From the NCBI GenBank assembly GCA_016124615.1, contig WGNF01000004.1:282659-346658 (forward strand): a stretch of 64,000 bases of DNA, given 5' to 3'. The DNA is from Paracoccaceae bacterium. GTDB lineage: Bacteria; Pseudomonadota; Alphaproteobacteria; Rhodobacterales; Rhodobacteraceae. Within the stretch, counting starts at the first letter, position 1; every line of letters begins with the position of its first letter. A program made the translations under genes and the position numbers. The notes beneath the pieces were generated by a model. The model worked only from the letters and a program-made list of their open reading frames with translations, was not told where the DNA came from and made no database searches. Shown here piece by piece: positions 9,133 to 18,447 of this stretch.

Positions 9133-9765
9133 CTACCGGCCGAACAGCCTGCGCCAGAAGCCGCGCGCGCGATCGTCGGCGCTGTCCCATGCCTCTTCCG
9201 CATCGTTCACCATCGGGTCGATGGTGCGTTCGCGGAACCGCAACCACATCCGCCGGATGGTCAGAAGGATCAGCGCCAGAACGGTCAGGATGATCGTGTT
9301 GACCCAGGGAAACACCGTGACGTCGGGGCCGTCGATGGCCCGCAGTCGCACCGCGTTCGGGAAGATGGTCAGGAACTGGCTGCGCCAGCCGTAGCGGGTG
9401 ATCATCACCCATTTGGGCTTATCGGTGGTGGAAATCAGGTTGCTCGCCTCGGTCTGCAAATCGAAGCTGTCGAGCTTGAAGTACGGCGGCCAGCCCCAGC
9501 CGGTATCCTCGTTCCGAAACACCATCGGGCGGCCGTTCGGGCGGATCGTCTGGATGAACTTGATGTCGCGCCCGGTGCCCGAGGCATTGGTGCCCGCGGT
9601 GCCAACGTCGGGCGCGGCATAGAACCACGCATTCTCGCCCATGTCGATGCGCTGGGTGTTGGTCGCGACGATCCGCACCACCTCATGCTGCGGCAGGGTG
9701 TAATCGAAGAACAGGAACAGGACCAAGGCGACCAGCGCGTAGAACGTCCACTTTACATAACGCAT
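9133..9765 (-). CDS. DUF1523 family membrane-anchored protein
   Basis: The 210-residue protein has an N-terminal membrane segment (TFYALVALVLFLFFDYTLP), a periplasmic-looking middle with DTGWGWPPYFKLDSFDLQ and WVMITRYGWRS, and a second membrane segment (VNTIILTVLALILLTI) followed by a basic and acidic cytoplasmic tail. This matches the DUF1523 family common in Rhodobacteraceae, whose function is unknown. It lies 10 nt downstream of a 91-residue membrane protein on the same strand, so the two likely form an operon convergent with znuB. Confidence 0.8.
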   Translation of the reverse strand: MRYVKWTFYALVALVLFLFFDYTLPQHEVVRIVATNTQRIDMGENAWFYAAPDVGTAGTNASGTGRDIKFIQTIRPNGRPMVFRNEDTGWGWPPYFKLDSFDLQTEASNLISTTDKPKWVMITRYGWRSQFLTIFPNAVRLRAIDGPDVTVFPWVNTIILTVLALILLTIRRMWLRFRERTIDPMVNDAEEAWDSADDRARGFWRRLFGR

Positions 9766-9775
9766 CGCGACCCTC

Positions 9776-10051
9776 TCAGGTGAAATTCAGCACATAGACG
9801 ACGACCGCGACCAGCAGGATCGGCACCACATAGACGCCCAGGATCAGCTTGTGGCGAAAACCGTGCCGCCAGTCGCGCATTCCAGCGGCAACAAATTCGG
9901 CCTGCGCGGCGGGGTCGGACCCGGCGGCGTTCCCCTCCCACTCCCGCTGCAGCCGTTCGCGCCGGATCGAGGCGGCATAGGCCGAGACGATCAGATAGAC
10001 GACGGTCAAGGCGACCAGCCCGAAAACGGCAAGCCGGAAGAGCGCGATCAT
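9776..10051 (-). CDS. Small two-helix membrane protein, function unknown
   Basis: The 91-residue protein has two hydrophobic segments (ALFRLAVFGLVALTVVYLIVS near the N-terminus and LILGVYVVPILLVAVVVYVL at the C-terminus) separated by a charged loop containing RRERLQREWE. Similar small proteins are found next to DUF1523 genes in Rhodobacteraceae. ATG 10051 is chosen because AGGAGG lies 6-7 nt upstream. No catalytic motif is visible; the pair may act together in the membrane. Confidence 0.75.
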   Translation of the reverse strand: MIALFRLAVFGLVALTVVYLIVSAYAASIRRERLQREWEGNAAGSDPAAQAEFVAAGMRDWRHGFRHKLILGVYVVPILLVAVVVYVLNFT

Positions 10052-10222
10052 CACAGCCTCCTGAACATCCGCGATCTGCCCGAGAGATGGGCATCGTCTG
10101 TGGACCTTACTAGGCCCTTCGCCGCCCTGCGGCAACGCCCGCGGGGCGGCAGGTGCGGCTTTGGCAACCTACCGATGCAAGCCCCGTTGCGGCCCGCCCC
10201 GTCGCCGGTCTAGGCTTTGCCC

Positions 10223-11506
10223 ATGCAGCCCGATGACGCCCCCCTGTTCGCCCAGATCGACGCTCGCCGCGCGGCGCTGATCGAGTTGACGCAAAGCCTG
10301 ATCCGCATCCCCACGCTGAACCCGCCGGGGCAGAACTATCGCGAGATTTGCGAGTTTCTGGCCGGGTATCTGCAAAACGCAGGCTTCACCGTGCAGCTTT
10401 TGCGCGCCACCGGTGCCATCGCCGACAGCGAATCCCACCCGCGCTGGAACCTGCTGGCCCGGCGCGAGGGCACGCGGCCGGGTGATTGCGTGCATTTCAA
10501 CGGCCACCACGATGTCGTCACGGTCGGCCACGGCTGGACCACCGATCCGTTTGGCGGCGAGGTGAAGGACGGCCGCATCTATGGCCGGGGCGCCTGCGAC
10601 ATGAAGGGGGGCATCGCCACCGCCATCATCGCGGCCGAGGCTTTCGTCGCAGCGCATCCCGATTTCGGCGGCGCGATCGAGGTCAGCGCCACCGCCGACG
10701 AGGAATCGGGCGGCTATGGCGGCGTCGCATGGATGGCCGAACAGGGCTATTTTGCCCCCGACCGGGTGCAGCACGTCATTATCCCGGAACCGCTGAACAA
10801 GGACCGCATCTGCCTTGGCCATCGCGGCGTCTGGTGGGCCGAGATCGAGACCAAGGGCCGCATCGCCCACGGCTCGATGCCGTTCCTTGGCGACAGCGCC
10901 ATCCGCCACATGGGCGCCGTTCTGGCCGAGATCGAGGAGGTGCTTTATCCCCTGCTCGCCGGGCGGCGCACCGCGATGCCGGTGGTGCCCGAGGGGGCGC
11001 GGTCGTCTACCCTGAACGTCAACGCCATCCACGGCGGCGAGCCGGAGCCGCCCGCAGGCTACACCGGCTTGCCCGCGCCGCTGGTCGCCGACCGTTGTCG
11101 TATCACCATCGACCGCCGTTTCCTGATCGAAGAGGAGATCGGCGCGGTGAAGGCGGAAATCGTCGCGCTAATGGACCGGGTGCAGGCCGGCCGCCCCAGC
11201 TTCCGCTACGAGATCCGCGACCTGTTCGAGGTGCAACCGGTGATGACCGACCGCGAGGCGCCGATCGTCCGCTCGACCGCCGCCGCGATCGAACGGGTTC
11301 TGGCACGGCAGCCCGACTACGTCGTCTCGCCCGGCACCTATGACCAGAAGCACATCGACCGTATCGGGCGGCTGAAGAACTGCATCGCCTACGGCCCGGG
11401 CATCCTCGATCTGGCGCACCAGCCCGACGAATGGATCGGCATCGACGACATGATGGACAGCGCCCGCGTCATGGCGCTGGTTCTGGCCGAACTTCTGCTA
11501 GACTGA
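10223..11506 (+). CDS. M20 family ArgE/DapE-type deacylase
   Basis: The 427-residue protein shows the M20 metallopeptidase motifs: HFNGHHDVV (first metal histidine and aspartate), YGRGACDMKGG (bridging aspartate), and ATADEESGGYGG (general-base glutamate and metal ligand), then a dimerisation domain and a late histidine in DLAHQPDEW. Such enzymes deacylate acyl-amino acids or dipeptides in the cytoplasm using two zinc ions. ATG 10223 is used; a TTG lies two codons upstream. It is 27 nt before a VOC gene and may be co-transcribed with it. Substrate unknown. Confidence 0.88.
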   Translation: MQPDDAPLFAQIDARRAALIELTQSLIRIPTLNPPGQNYREICEFLAGYLQNAGFTVQLLRATGAIADSESHPRWNLLARREGTRPGDCVHFNGHHDVVTVGHGWTTDPFGGEVKDGRIYGRGACDMKGGIATAIIAAEAFVAAHPDFGGAIEVSATADEESGGYGGVAWMAEQGYFAPDRVQHVIIPEPLNKDRICLGHRGVWWAEIETKGRIAHGSMPFLGDSAIRHMGAVLAEIEEVLYPLLAGRRTAMPVVPEGARSSTLNVNAIHGGEPEPPAGYTGLPAPLVADRCRITIDRRFLIEEEIGAVKAEIVALMDRVQAGRPSFRYEIRDLFEVQPVMTDREAPIVRSTAAAIERVLARQPDYVVSPGTYDQKHIDRIGRLKNCIAYGPGILDLAHQPDEWIGIDDMMDSARVMALVLAELLLD

Positions 11507-11533
11507 GGCGGAACCGGCCCAAGGGGGACTCCC

Positions 11534-11920
11534 ATGCTCGACCACATCGGCCTGACCGTTGCTGATTTCGTCCGCGCGCGGGCGTTCTACACCGCCGCGC
11601 TGGCGCCGCTGTCGCTGGCGGTGATGATGGAGGTCACGGCGGCGGAAACCGGTGGCCCTGCCTATGCCGGGTTCGGCGCCGACCGCAAACCGTTCTTCTG
11701 GATCTACGGCGGCCCACGCGCCTCGGGCCCGTTGCACGTCGCCTTTGCCGCCGCCAGCCGCGCCGAGGTCGATGCCTTCTATCGCGCCGCGATGGCGGCA
11801 GGCGCGACAGACAACGGCGCGCCCGGTTTGCGCCCGCATTACCACCCGAACTACTACGGCGCCTTCGTGCTCGACCCCGACGGCAACAACATCGAGGCGG
11901 TCTGCCACCGGCCCGAATAG
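11534..11920 (+). CDS. VOC (glyoxalase/bleomycin-resistance) superfamily protein
   Basis: The 128-residue protein starts MLDHIGLTVADFVRARAFYTAAL and ends YYGAFVLDPDGNNIEAVCH, the paired beta-alpha-beta-beta-beta units of the vicinal oxygen chelate fold, with the metal-ligand histidine and glutamate of a typical glyoxalase-like protein. AGGGGGA precedes the ATG. Members include lyases, dioxygenases and binding proteins, so the reaction is not assigned. Confidence 0.85.
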   Translation: MLDHIGLTVADFVRARAFYTAALAPLSLAVMMEVTAAETGGPAYAGFGADRKPFFWIYGGPRASGPLHVAFAAASRAEVDAFYRAAMAAGATDNGAPGLRPHYHPNYYGAFVLDPDGNNIEAVCHRPE

Positions 11921-12017
11921 CCCGGCACGCTGCACTGCGGCTTTACGCTTGGCAGAGTCGCGGAACTGACGATAGACTTTGCCCGAAGGCGCCAGAGCGC
12001 CGTGCTGGGAGGCCACC

Positions 12018-13490
12018 ATGTTCCGCAAACTGACCCTCACCGTCGCCGTGTTGGCGCTGTCCGCCGGTGCCGCGCTGGCCGCGAAGGACTCGATCACCGT
12101 CGGCATGGTGCTGGAGCCGCCGATCCTCGACCCCACCGCAGGCGCCGCCGCCGCGATCAAGGAAGTCACCTACGCCAACATTTTCGAGGGGCTGACCCGC
12201 TTCGGCCCCGATGGCGCGATCAAGCCCGACCTTGCCAAAAGCTGGGACGTGAGCCCGGACGGCAAGGTCTGGACCTTCCATCTGCAGACCGGCGTGAAGT
12301 TTCAGGACGGCACGCCGTTCAGCGCCGACGATGTGAAATTCAGCTATGACCGCGCCCGCGCCGCGGATTCGCCCAACGCGCAAAAGCCGAAATACGCCGA
12401 GATCGACAGCATCGACGTGATCGACCCCGCCACCGTGCGCTTCACGCTGAAGAACCCCGACGGCAACTTCACCTTCCTCACCGCGCTTGGCGATTCCGTC
12501 ATCATCTCGGCCAAGACCGTGGGCACCGACGCGACCGACCCGGTCGGCACCGGGCCGTTCAAGTTCGTCGACTGGGTCAAGGGCGACCACATCGATCTGG
12601 CGCGCAACCCGGATTACTGGGGCACGCCGGTGAAGCTGGCCAAGGCGACGTTCAAGTTCATCTCGGACCCGACGGCTGCCTATGCGGCGATGATGTCGGG
12701 CGACGTCGATGCCTTCCCGAACTTCCCCGCGCCGGAAACGCTGGACCAGTTCAAGTCGAACCCCGAGTTCAAGGTGATCATCGGCACCACCGAGGGCGAG
12801 ACGATCCTTGCCATGAACAACCGCAACGCCCCCCTGAACAACGTGAAGGTGCGTGAGGCGATCGCCCATGCGATCAACCGCAAGGACATTATCGACGGTG
12901 CGATGTTCGGCTATGGCACGCCGATCGGCACCCATTTCGCGCCGCACAACCCGGATTACGTCGACCTGACCGGCCTGTCGAACTACGACCCCGCCCTGTC
13001 GAAGAAGCTGCTGGCCGAGGCCGGGGTGACCAACCTCAAGCTGCGCCTTGCCCTGCCGCCGCCGACCTATGCCCGGCGTGGCGGCGAGATCATCCAGAAC
13101 GAGCTGAAGGCCGTCGGCATCGACACCGAGGTGACGAACATGGAATGGGCCCAGTGGCTCGACCAGGTGTTCAAGCGGCATGACTTCGACCTGACCATCA
13201 TCAGCCACACCGAGGCGAACGACATCGATATCTACGCCCGGCCCGACTATTACTTCGGCTACGGCAAGCCGGAGTTCGTGGCGCTGATGGACAAGCTGAC
13301 GACCACCGTCGATCCGGCCGCGCGCTCTGCCCTGCTGAAAGAGGCACAGACGATGATCGCCAAGGATTACGTCAACGCCTACCTGTTCCAGCTGGCCAAG
13401 ACCGGTGTCGCCAATGCCAAGATCCACGGCCTCTGGGCCAATGCCCCGGCGCAGGCGAACGACCTGACCGACGTGTACTGGGACGAGTGA
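12018..13490 (+). CDS. Family 5 (peptide/opine/nickel type) ABC transporter substrate-binding protein
   Basis: The 490-residue periplasmic protein has a clear signal peptide (LTVAVLALSAGAALA) and the family 5 signature region (TFHLQTGVKFQDGTPFSADDVKFSYDRARA), plus IEAV-like repeats of the DppA fold and a C-terminal AYLFQLAKTGVANAKIHGLW. It delivers peptides or similar solutes to an inner-membrane ABC importer. ATG 12018 has GGGAGG upstream. No permease or ATPase genes adjoin it, so it is an orphan binding protein in this window. A creatinase and an M20 enzyme nearby hint at nitrogenous substrates, but this is only context. Confidence 0.9.
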   Translation: MFRKLTLTVAVLALSAGAALAAKDSITVGMVLEPPILDPTAGAAAAIKEVTYANIFEGLTRFGPDGAIKPDLAKSWDVSPDGKVWTFHLQTGVKFQDGTPFSADDVKFSYDRARAADSPNAQKPKYAEIDSIDVIDPATVRFTLKNPDGNFTFLTALGDSVIISAKTVGTDATDPVGTGPFKFVDWVKGDHIDLARNPDYWGTPVKLAKATFKFISDPTAAYAAMMSGDVDAFPNFPAPETLDQFKSNPEFKVIIGTTEGETILAMNNRNAPLNNVKVREAIAHAINRKDIIDGAMFGYGTPIGTHFAPHNPDYVDLTGLSNYDPALSKKLLAEAGVTNLKLRLALPPPTYARRGGEIIQNELKAVGIDTEVTNMEWAQWLDQVFKRHDFDLTIISHTEANDIDIYARPDYYFGYGKPEFVALMDKLTTTVDPAARSALLKEAQTMIAKDYVNAYLFQLAKTGVANAKIHGLWANAPAQANDLTDVYWDE

Positions 13491-13536
13491 TCCCGGCGGG
13501 CGCGCCGGATGGCGCGCCCCAACCCCTTGAACCGCC

Positions 13537-13878
13537 ATGCCCCATATTCAACGCCTCATCCCCGACGGCTTCGCCCCCGAAACCTCGCGCCCCGACGCGG
13601 GCAAGGTTCTGGCGGGCGATCCCGTCTTCACGACCTGGAGCATCGAAGAGCGAGAGGGGCTGTTCTGCGGCATCTGGGAATGCACCCCTGGCAAGTGGCG
13701 CATCGCCTATACCGAATGGGAATACTGCCGCATCCTGTCCGGCGTCTCGGTCCTGACCGAGGATGGCGAAACGCCGATGACCCTGCGCGCGGGCGACAGC
13801 TTCATGATCCGGCCCGGCTTTACCGGAACCTGGGAAGTGCTGGAAACCACCCGCAAGGATTACGTCATCCGGGTGTGA
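13537..13878 (+). CDS. Cupin domain protein (DUF861/EutQ-like)
   Basis: The 113-residue protein fits the DUF861 cupin family: FTTWSIEEREGLFCGIWECTPGKW, TEWEYCRILSGVSVLTEDG and RAGDSFMIRPGFTGTWEV are the conserved beta-barrel segments of (S)-ureidoglycine aminohydrolase/EutQ-related small cupins. Role unknown; members are often linked to nitrogen compound catabolism. It follows the binding protein gene by 46 nt. Confidence 0.8.
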   Translation: MPHIQRLIPDGFAPETSRPDAGKVLAGDPVFTTWSIEEREGLFCGIWECTPGKWRIAYTEWEYCRILSGVSVLTEDGETPMTLRAGDSFMIRPGFTGTWEVLETTRKDYVIRV

Positions 13879-13961
13879 TGTGCGGCGCATTTTCTGCGCC
13901 CAACTGGCGGAAAAGCGGCTATGCTGCAGGTCTAACAGGCATTTCCATCAGGAGAACCACC

Positions 13962-14207
13962 TTGGGCATCATCATCATGCTGATCATTGGCGCCGTCGCG
14001 GGCTGGCTCGCGGGGCAGATCGTCAGCGGCTACGGCTTCGGCCTTGGCGGCAACATCGCCGTCGGGATCGTCGGCGCGATCATCGCGGGCCTGCTGTTCC
14101 CGCGCATCGGGCTGGGCTTCGGCGGCGGCGTCATCGCCTCGATCATCCACGCCACCATCGGCGCCGTGATCCTGCTGTACCTGCTGCGCGTCATCAAGCG
14201 CGCCTGA
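13962..14207 (+). CDS. GlsB/YeaQ/YmgE family small membrane protein
   Basis: The 81-residue glycine-rich hydrophobic protein (IGAVAGWLAGQIVSGYGFGLGG, then NIAVGIVGAIIAGLLFPRIG) matches the transglycosylase-associated/YeaQ family, which is linked to general stress responses. The proposed start is TTG 13962 because CAGGAGA lies 8 nt before it; an ATG at 13977 would shorten the product by five residues. Single gene, convergent with the creatinase. Confidence 0.8.
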   Translation: MGIIIMLIIGAVAGWLAGQIVSGYGFGLGGNIAVGIVGAIIAGLLFPRIGLGFGGGVIASIIHATIGAVILLYLLRVIKRA

Positions 14208-14213
14208 GCGGTC

Positions 14214-14235
14214 GGCGCCCCTTCGCGGGGGCGCC
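14214..14235. terminator. Hairpin between convergent genes
   Basis: An 8-bp perfect GC stem (14214-14221 with 14228-14235) with a TTCGCG loop lies in the 41-bp gap between the YeaQ-like gene and the creatinase gene. No T tract is visible, so it may work as a bidirectional or Rho-assisted end. Confidence 0.5.
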
Positions 14236-14248
14236 GCCATCGCTTCGC

Positions 14249-15460
14249 TTAGCCGACGACGTTGAACTCCGGCCCATAGGGGTAGTGCGTGATGTCCTCG
14301 GCGCCATCCTCGGTGATGACAAGGATATCGTGCTCGCGGTAGCCGCCCGCGCCGGGTTCGCCCTGCGGGATCGTCAGCATCGGTTCCATCGAGATTACCA
14401 TGCCCGGCTCCAGCACGGTGTCGATATCCTCGCGCAGTTCCAGCCCGGCCTCGCGGCCGTAGAAGTGGCTGAGCACACCGAACGAATGGCCGTAGCCAAA
14501 GGTGCGGTATTGCAGCAATTGCCGCTCGGCCAAAAAGTCGTTGATCTGCGCGGTGACGCCCGAGCAACTGGCGCCGGGCTTCAGCAAGCTCATGCCGAAT
14601 TCGTGGGCGGCGATGTTCGCCTCCCATATCCGCAGGCTGGCGGGATCGACCTCTCCCACGAACATCGTGCGTTCAAGGGCGGTGTAATAGCCTGAAATCA
14701 TGGGAAAACAGTTCAGAGAAAGAATATCGCCCCGCTGCAACGTGCGCCCCGTCACCGGGTTGTGCGCGCCATCGGTGTTCAGGCCCGACTGAAACCAGAC
14801 CCAGGTGTCGCGATACTCGGCGCCGGGAAAGCGGCGGGCGATCTCGGCCTCCATCGCGTCGCGCCCGGCCATTGCCACGTCGATCTCGCGCGCGCCGGCC
14901 TTGACCGCCTCGCGGATCGCGTAGCCGCCGACATCGGCGACATTGGCGCCTGCGCGGATCAGGTCGATCTCGGCCGAGGATTTCATCATCCGCTGCGCCA
15001 TCGTGGCGGGGGCGATATCCATGCCGCGCTTCGGTTGCAGGAAGCTGTTCAGCTTTTCCGATTGCAGCAGCGTCAGGTGATCGGCCTCGCAGCCCACCGC
15101 CTTGCCGGTGCCGACGACGCTGGCGATGGCGCGCCAGTAGTTGTCGCGCTTCCAGTCGGTGTAGGTGATGTTGTCGCCGTGGCAGCGCCGCCAGGGCTGG
15201 CCCGCGTCGATGCCGGCGCTGATGGTGACACAGTTTTCCCGCGTGACAACAAGGGCATAGGGCCGCCCGAACGAGCAATAGAGAAAGCCGGAGTAATAGG
15301 CGATGTTGTGCATCGAGGTCAGCACCGCCGCATCGAGCGAGTGCAGTTCCAGGATGTCGCGCAGACCGGCAAGGCGTTCCTCGTATTCCTCGGGCGCGAA
15401 CGGAAGGGCGACCTTGTCGCCATTGTGGAAGCGGTAGAACTCGGGGCGTTCAAGCGTCAT
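14249..15460 (-). CDS. Creatinase (creatine amidinohydrolase), M24 fold
   Basis: The 403-residue product matches the Pseudomonas creatinase in length and along most of its sequence: RFHNGDKV, LTSMHNIAYYSGFLYCSFGRPYALVV, GQPWRRCHGDNITYTDWKRDNY, TWVWFQSGLNTDGAHNPVT (with the catalytic histidine), LSLNCFPMISGYYTALERTMF and YRTFGYGHSFGVLSHFYGREAG. The enzyme hydrolyses creatine to sarcosine and urea without metal, despite the aminopeptidase P fold. ATG 15460 gives the family length and has GAGG upstream. No sarcosine oxidase or urease genes are in the window. Confidence 0.9.
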   Translation of the reverse strand: MTLERPEFYRFHNGDKVALPFAPEEYEERLAGLRDILELHSLDAAVLTSMHNIAYYSGFLYCSFGRPYALVVTRENCVTISAGIDAGQPWRRCHGDNITYTDWKRDNYWRAIASVVGTGKAVGCEADHLTLLQSEKLNSFLQPKRGMDIAPATMAQRMMKSSAEIDLIRAGANVADVGGYAIREAVKAGAREIDVAMAGRDAMEAEIARRFPGAEYRDTWVWFQSGLNTDGAHNPVTGRTLQRGDILSLNCFPMISGYYTALERTMFVGEVDPASLRIWEANIAAHEFGMSLLKPGASCSGVTAQINDFLAERQLLQYRTFGYGHSFGVLSHFYGREAGLELREDIDTVLEPGMVISMEPMLTIPQGEPGAGGYREHDILVITEDGAEDITHYPYGPEFNVVG

Positions 15461-15886
15461 TTCAGACCTCATGGGCCGGGGTCTGGTGCAATCCGGACCC
15501 CGAAAGGTCCCGGCGTACAGGACGGTGGCGGGATATCCGCAAGCTGCGGGGCAGCACCCCTGTGGCGACGCCATCGCCACGGCTCGGGCGCAGAATGCCG
15601 CGCGCGGGGGTGTAACGCAAGGGTGCACAAAGAGTGCGCGCGGCGTCAGCCACCTGCAAGCCTGTCGCGCCTAGGTCAGTGGCAGGCTTGGGAAACCGAA
15701 ACAATTTCAGAGTGTTCGACAGAATGACTTAGGTCCCGAACGGCGCCAGACCCGGCCCATCCCCCACACACTTGACCCGACCGGCCCGATCTTCACCACC
15801 CGCCCCCGAACCGGGCGGCGAAGGCGACCTGCCGTTGAGTCCCGTTCATTCCGACAGCGTGGGCATTTTGCCCCGGAGGTTTTCTC
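15461..15886. other. 426-bp intergenic region between creatinase and glycosyltransferase
   Basis: The two flanking genes diverge, so both promoters should lie here. I see a GGAGG ribosome site for the glycosyltransferase at its right end, but no convincing coding frame, RNA gene or inverted repeat. Short open frames present have no recognisable family or ribosome binding site. Confidence 0.4.
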
Positions 15887-17023
15887 ATGCCCGACGGTTC
15901 CGGCCGGCGCCCGCTTCGCCTTGCCCAAATCAACAGCCACTCCGACATCAACGGGGTCGTCACGAATTGTGTCGACCTCTACGCCTGTCTCGCAGAGCGC
16001 GGGCACCGGATCACACTGCTGCACCGCCCCGAGGCCTGGATCGCGCGGCAGCGATTCCCGCCGGGGGTTGCGCTGGTGCCGATGGAGATGGGGCGGCGCT
16101 TGCCCCCACGGGTCGAGATTGCCCGGATACGGCAGCTTCTGCGCGCGCGTGGGGTGGACCTGATCCATGCCCACGGCTCGATGGCCAACACGGTGGCGGC
16201 GATGCTGCGGCTGGCCGGAACGGCACCGGCTATCGCCACCGCGCACGCGCGGATCGCCAACCTGAACTATCTGTTCCTCGATGGAATGATCGCGTTGAAC
16301 CCCGCGGCGGCGGCGCACTTTCGCCGCACGAACCTGATTGACCCGCAGCGGATCAAGGTGTTGCACAACGTGTTCCGGCCCGCCGAGGTGGAGCTTTTCC
16401 GTTCGGACAGGGCACGACAGGCAGCACGGGCCGAGTTAAGGCTGCCCGCTGGTGCATTTGTACTGGGCGTCGTGGGGCATCTTGGCCGACGCAAAAACCA
16501 AAGCCTTGCCGTTCAGCTGATGGCGGCGGCAGTGCGTCGGGGGGTCGATGCGCATTGTGTGCTGATCGGGGCACAAGATGGCGACGAGACCGGGAGGGTC
16601 CGGGATGTCATGCACAATTCGTCATTGCACGATAGGGTCCACATGACCGGCCTGCGGACCGATGCGCGGCGTCTGATCGCGGCGTTTGATGTGCTGGTCT
16701 GTTCCTCACGCGATGAGCAATGCCCGATCGCGGTTCTGGAAGGCATGGCGCTGGACAAGCCGATCATCGCCACCGACGTCGGTTGCCTGCGCGACATGGT
16801 GGACCCCGGCCACAGCGGCGTCTTCTTTTCAGAGCAAGATATCGGGCCTGCCACGGCATTGGTGGAACAGCTCGCCGCCAGCCCGGCGCTGCGCAGCGCC
16901 TTCGGCCAGCGGAGCCGCCACATTCTGGAAGAACGCTTCACCCCTGAGGTTGTGATCCCCGAAATCGAGGCGGTCTATCACAGCACCATCGGCCGCCGTG
17001 CGACAGCACGTCTGCAGGCCTGA
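15887..17023 (+). CDS. Glycosyltransferase family 4 protein
   Basis: The 378-residue protein has the GT-B two-domain layout: N-terminal acceptor domain with NSHSDINGVVTNCVDLYACLAERGH and DLIHAHGSMANT, and a C-terminal donor domain with LGVVGHLGRRKNQ and the GT4 E-x7-E motif in SSRDEQCPIAVLEGMALDKPIIATDVG. It transfers a sugar from a nucleotide-sugar to an unknown acceptor, probably in envelope polysaccharide or lipid synthesis. GGAGG precedes the ATG. It stands alone, without other polysaccharide genes nearby. Confidence 0.9.
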   Translation: MPDGSGRRPLRLAQINSHSDINGVVTNCVDLYACLAERGHRITLLHRPEAWIARQRFPPGVALVPMEMGRRLPPRVEIARIRQLLRARGVDLIHAHGSMANTVAAMLRLAGTAPAIATAHARIANLNYLFLDGMIALNPAAAAHFRRTNLIDPQRIKVLHNVFRPAEVELFRSDRARQAARAELRLPAGAFVLGVVGHLGRRKNQSLAVQLMAAAVRRGVDAHCVLIGAQDGDETGRVRDVMHNSSLHDRVHMTGLRTDARRLIAAFDVLVCSSRDEQCPIAVLEGMALDKPIIATDVGCLRDMVDPGHSGVFFSEQDIGPATALVEQLAASPALRSAFGQRSRHILEERFTPEVVIPEIEAVYHSTIGRRATARLQA

Positions 17024-17034
17024 GGCACCCGGAG

Positions 17035-18447
17035 TCAGCCGTGGCTGCCCCAGGGCCCGTGGTGGCTGTCGGCGCCGTCGAGCCGGTCGAAGCCATGCGC
17101 GCCGAAGAAATCGCGCTGGCCCTGAATCAGGTTGGCGGTGGATCGGGCGGTGCGCATCATGTCGAAATAGGCGAGCCCGGCCGACAGCGCGGGCATCGGC
17201 AGGCCGTGCACCGCCGCGGCGGCAACGGCGTTGCGCAGCGCGACATGGGTGGCCATCAGCCGGTCGGCAAAGGCGGGGGCGAGCATCAGGTTGCGGTCGG
17301 GATGATCGGTCAGCGCCGTCGCCATGTCGTTCAGCATCGCCGAACGGATGATGCAGCCCTCGCGCCAGACGCGCGCAATGTCGGGCAGCGGCAGCGGCCA
17401 GTCGAAGGCGGCAGCGGCGGCAGAGATCATCGCGAACCCCTGCGCGTAGCACAGGATCTTGCCGCAGATCAGCGCCTGTTCCAGCGTGTCGATCGACAGC
17501 GCGCCGGTGCCAAGCCCGACGGGGGCCGCGCCGAACAGCGCCTGCCCGGCCTGCCTTTCCGGCAGACGGGCCGAGATGTTGCGGGCGGCCACAGCGGCCT
17601 CGATCACGGTGATCGGGGCGGCGAGGTGCTGCGCCTCGATCGCGGTCCAGCGGCCGGTGCCCTTTTGCCCGGCGCGATCCAGGATCATGTCAAGGATCGG
17701 GCCGCCGCCGATCGGGTCGGTTGCTGCAGCGACCTCGCCCGAGATCTCGATCAGGTAGGATTGCAGCGGCCCGGCGTTCCAGCCCTGGAACACTTCGGCG
17801 ATCTCTGCCGCGCTCAGGCCCATGCCGTCACGCATGACGCCATAAACCTCGGCGATCATCTGCATGTCGGCGTATTCGATGCCGTTGTGCACCGCCTTCA
17901 CGAAATGTCCGGCGCCGCCGGGGCCCATGTAGGTCGCGCAGGGCGTACCCTCGTACTTGGCCGAAATCGCTTCGAGGATATGCGCCACGCGGTCCCAATC
18001 GGCCCGCTCGCCGCCGCCCATGATCGACGGGCCGTGGCGGGCGCCTTCCTCGCCGCCCGAGACGCCGATGCCAAGGAAGCGCGGGCCGCCCTTGGCCGCG
18101 TCGGCGGCGCGGCGGTCGGTGTCGTGGAAATTGGCGTTGCCGGCGTCGATGATCATGTCGCCGGGCGACAACAGCGGCGTCAGCGCGGCAATCTCGTCAT
18201 CGACCACCGGCCCGGCGGGAACCATCAGGATGATCGCGCGCGGCGGCTTGATGGCGGCGACCAGCGCCTGAAGCGTTTCGGTCGGCGTGATGCGGGCGGC
18301 AAGATCGCCTGCGTTTTCGTGGAAGGCGCGGGTGGTGGCCACGGTGCGGTTCCAGACCGCGATCGGGAACCCCTTTTCCGCGATGTTGAGCGCGAGCATG
18401 GCGCCCATGGTTCCAAGGCCGATCAGACCGATTTCTGCCTGGCTCAT
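17035..18447 (-). CDS. gnd: 6-phosphogluconate dehydrogenase (decarboxylating)
   Basis: The 470-residue protein has the full length of NADP-dependent 6PGDH. It shows GLGTMGAMLALNIAEKGF (nucleotide binding), the family signature GIGVSGGEEGARHGPSIMGGG, and the active-site segment HFVKAVHNGIEYADMQMIAE with catalytic lysine, histidine and asparagine. It converts 6-phosphogluconate to ribulose 5-phosphate and CO2. ATG 18447 overlaps the gluconolactonase stop (ATGA). Together with the kinase at 21208 it routes gluconate into the pentose phosphate pathway. Confidence 0.96.
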   Translation of the reverse strand: MSQAEIGLIGLGTMGAMLALNIAEKGFPIAVWNRTVATTRAFHENAGDLAARITPTETLQALVAAIKPPRAIILMVPAGPVVDDEIAALTPLLSPGDMIIDAGNANFHDTDRRAADAAKGGPRFLGIGVSGGEEGARHGPSIMGGGERADWDRVAHILEAISAKYEGTPCATYMGPGGAGHFVKAVHNGIEYADMQMIAEVYGVMRDGMGLSAAEIAEVFQGWNAGPLQSYLIEISGEVAAATDPIGGGPILDMILDRAGQKGTGRWTAIEAQHLAAPITVIEAAVAARNISARLPERQAGQALFGAAPVGLGTGALSIDTLEQALICGKILCYAQGFAMISAAAAAFDWPLPLPDIARVWREGCIIRSAMLNDMATALTDHPDRNLMLAPAFADRLMATHVALRNAVAAAAVHGLPMPALSAGLAYFDMMRTARSTANLIQGQRDFFGAHGFDRLDGADSHHGPWGSHG

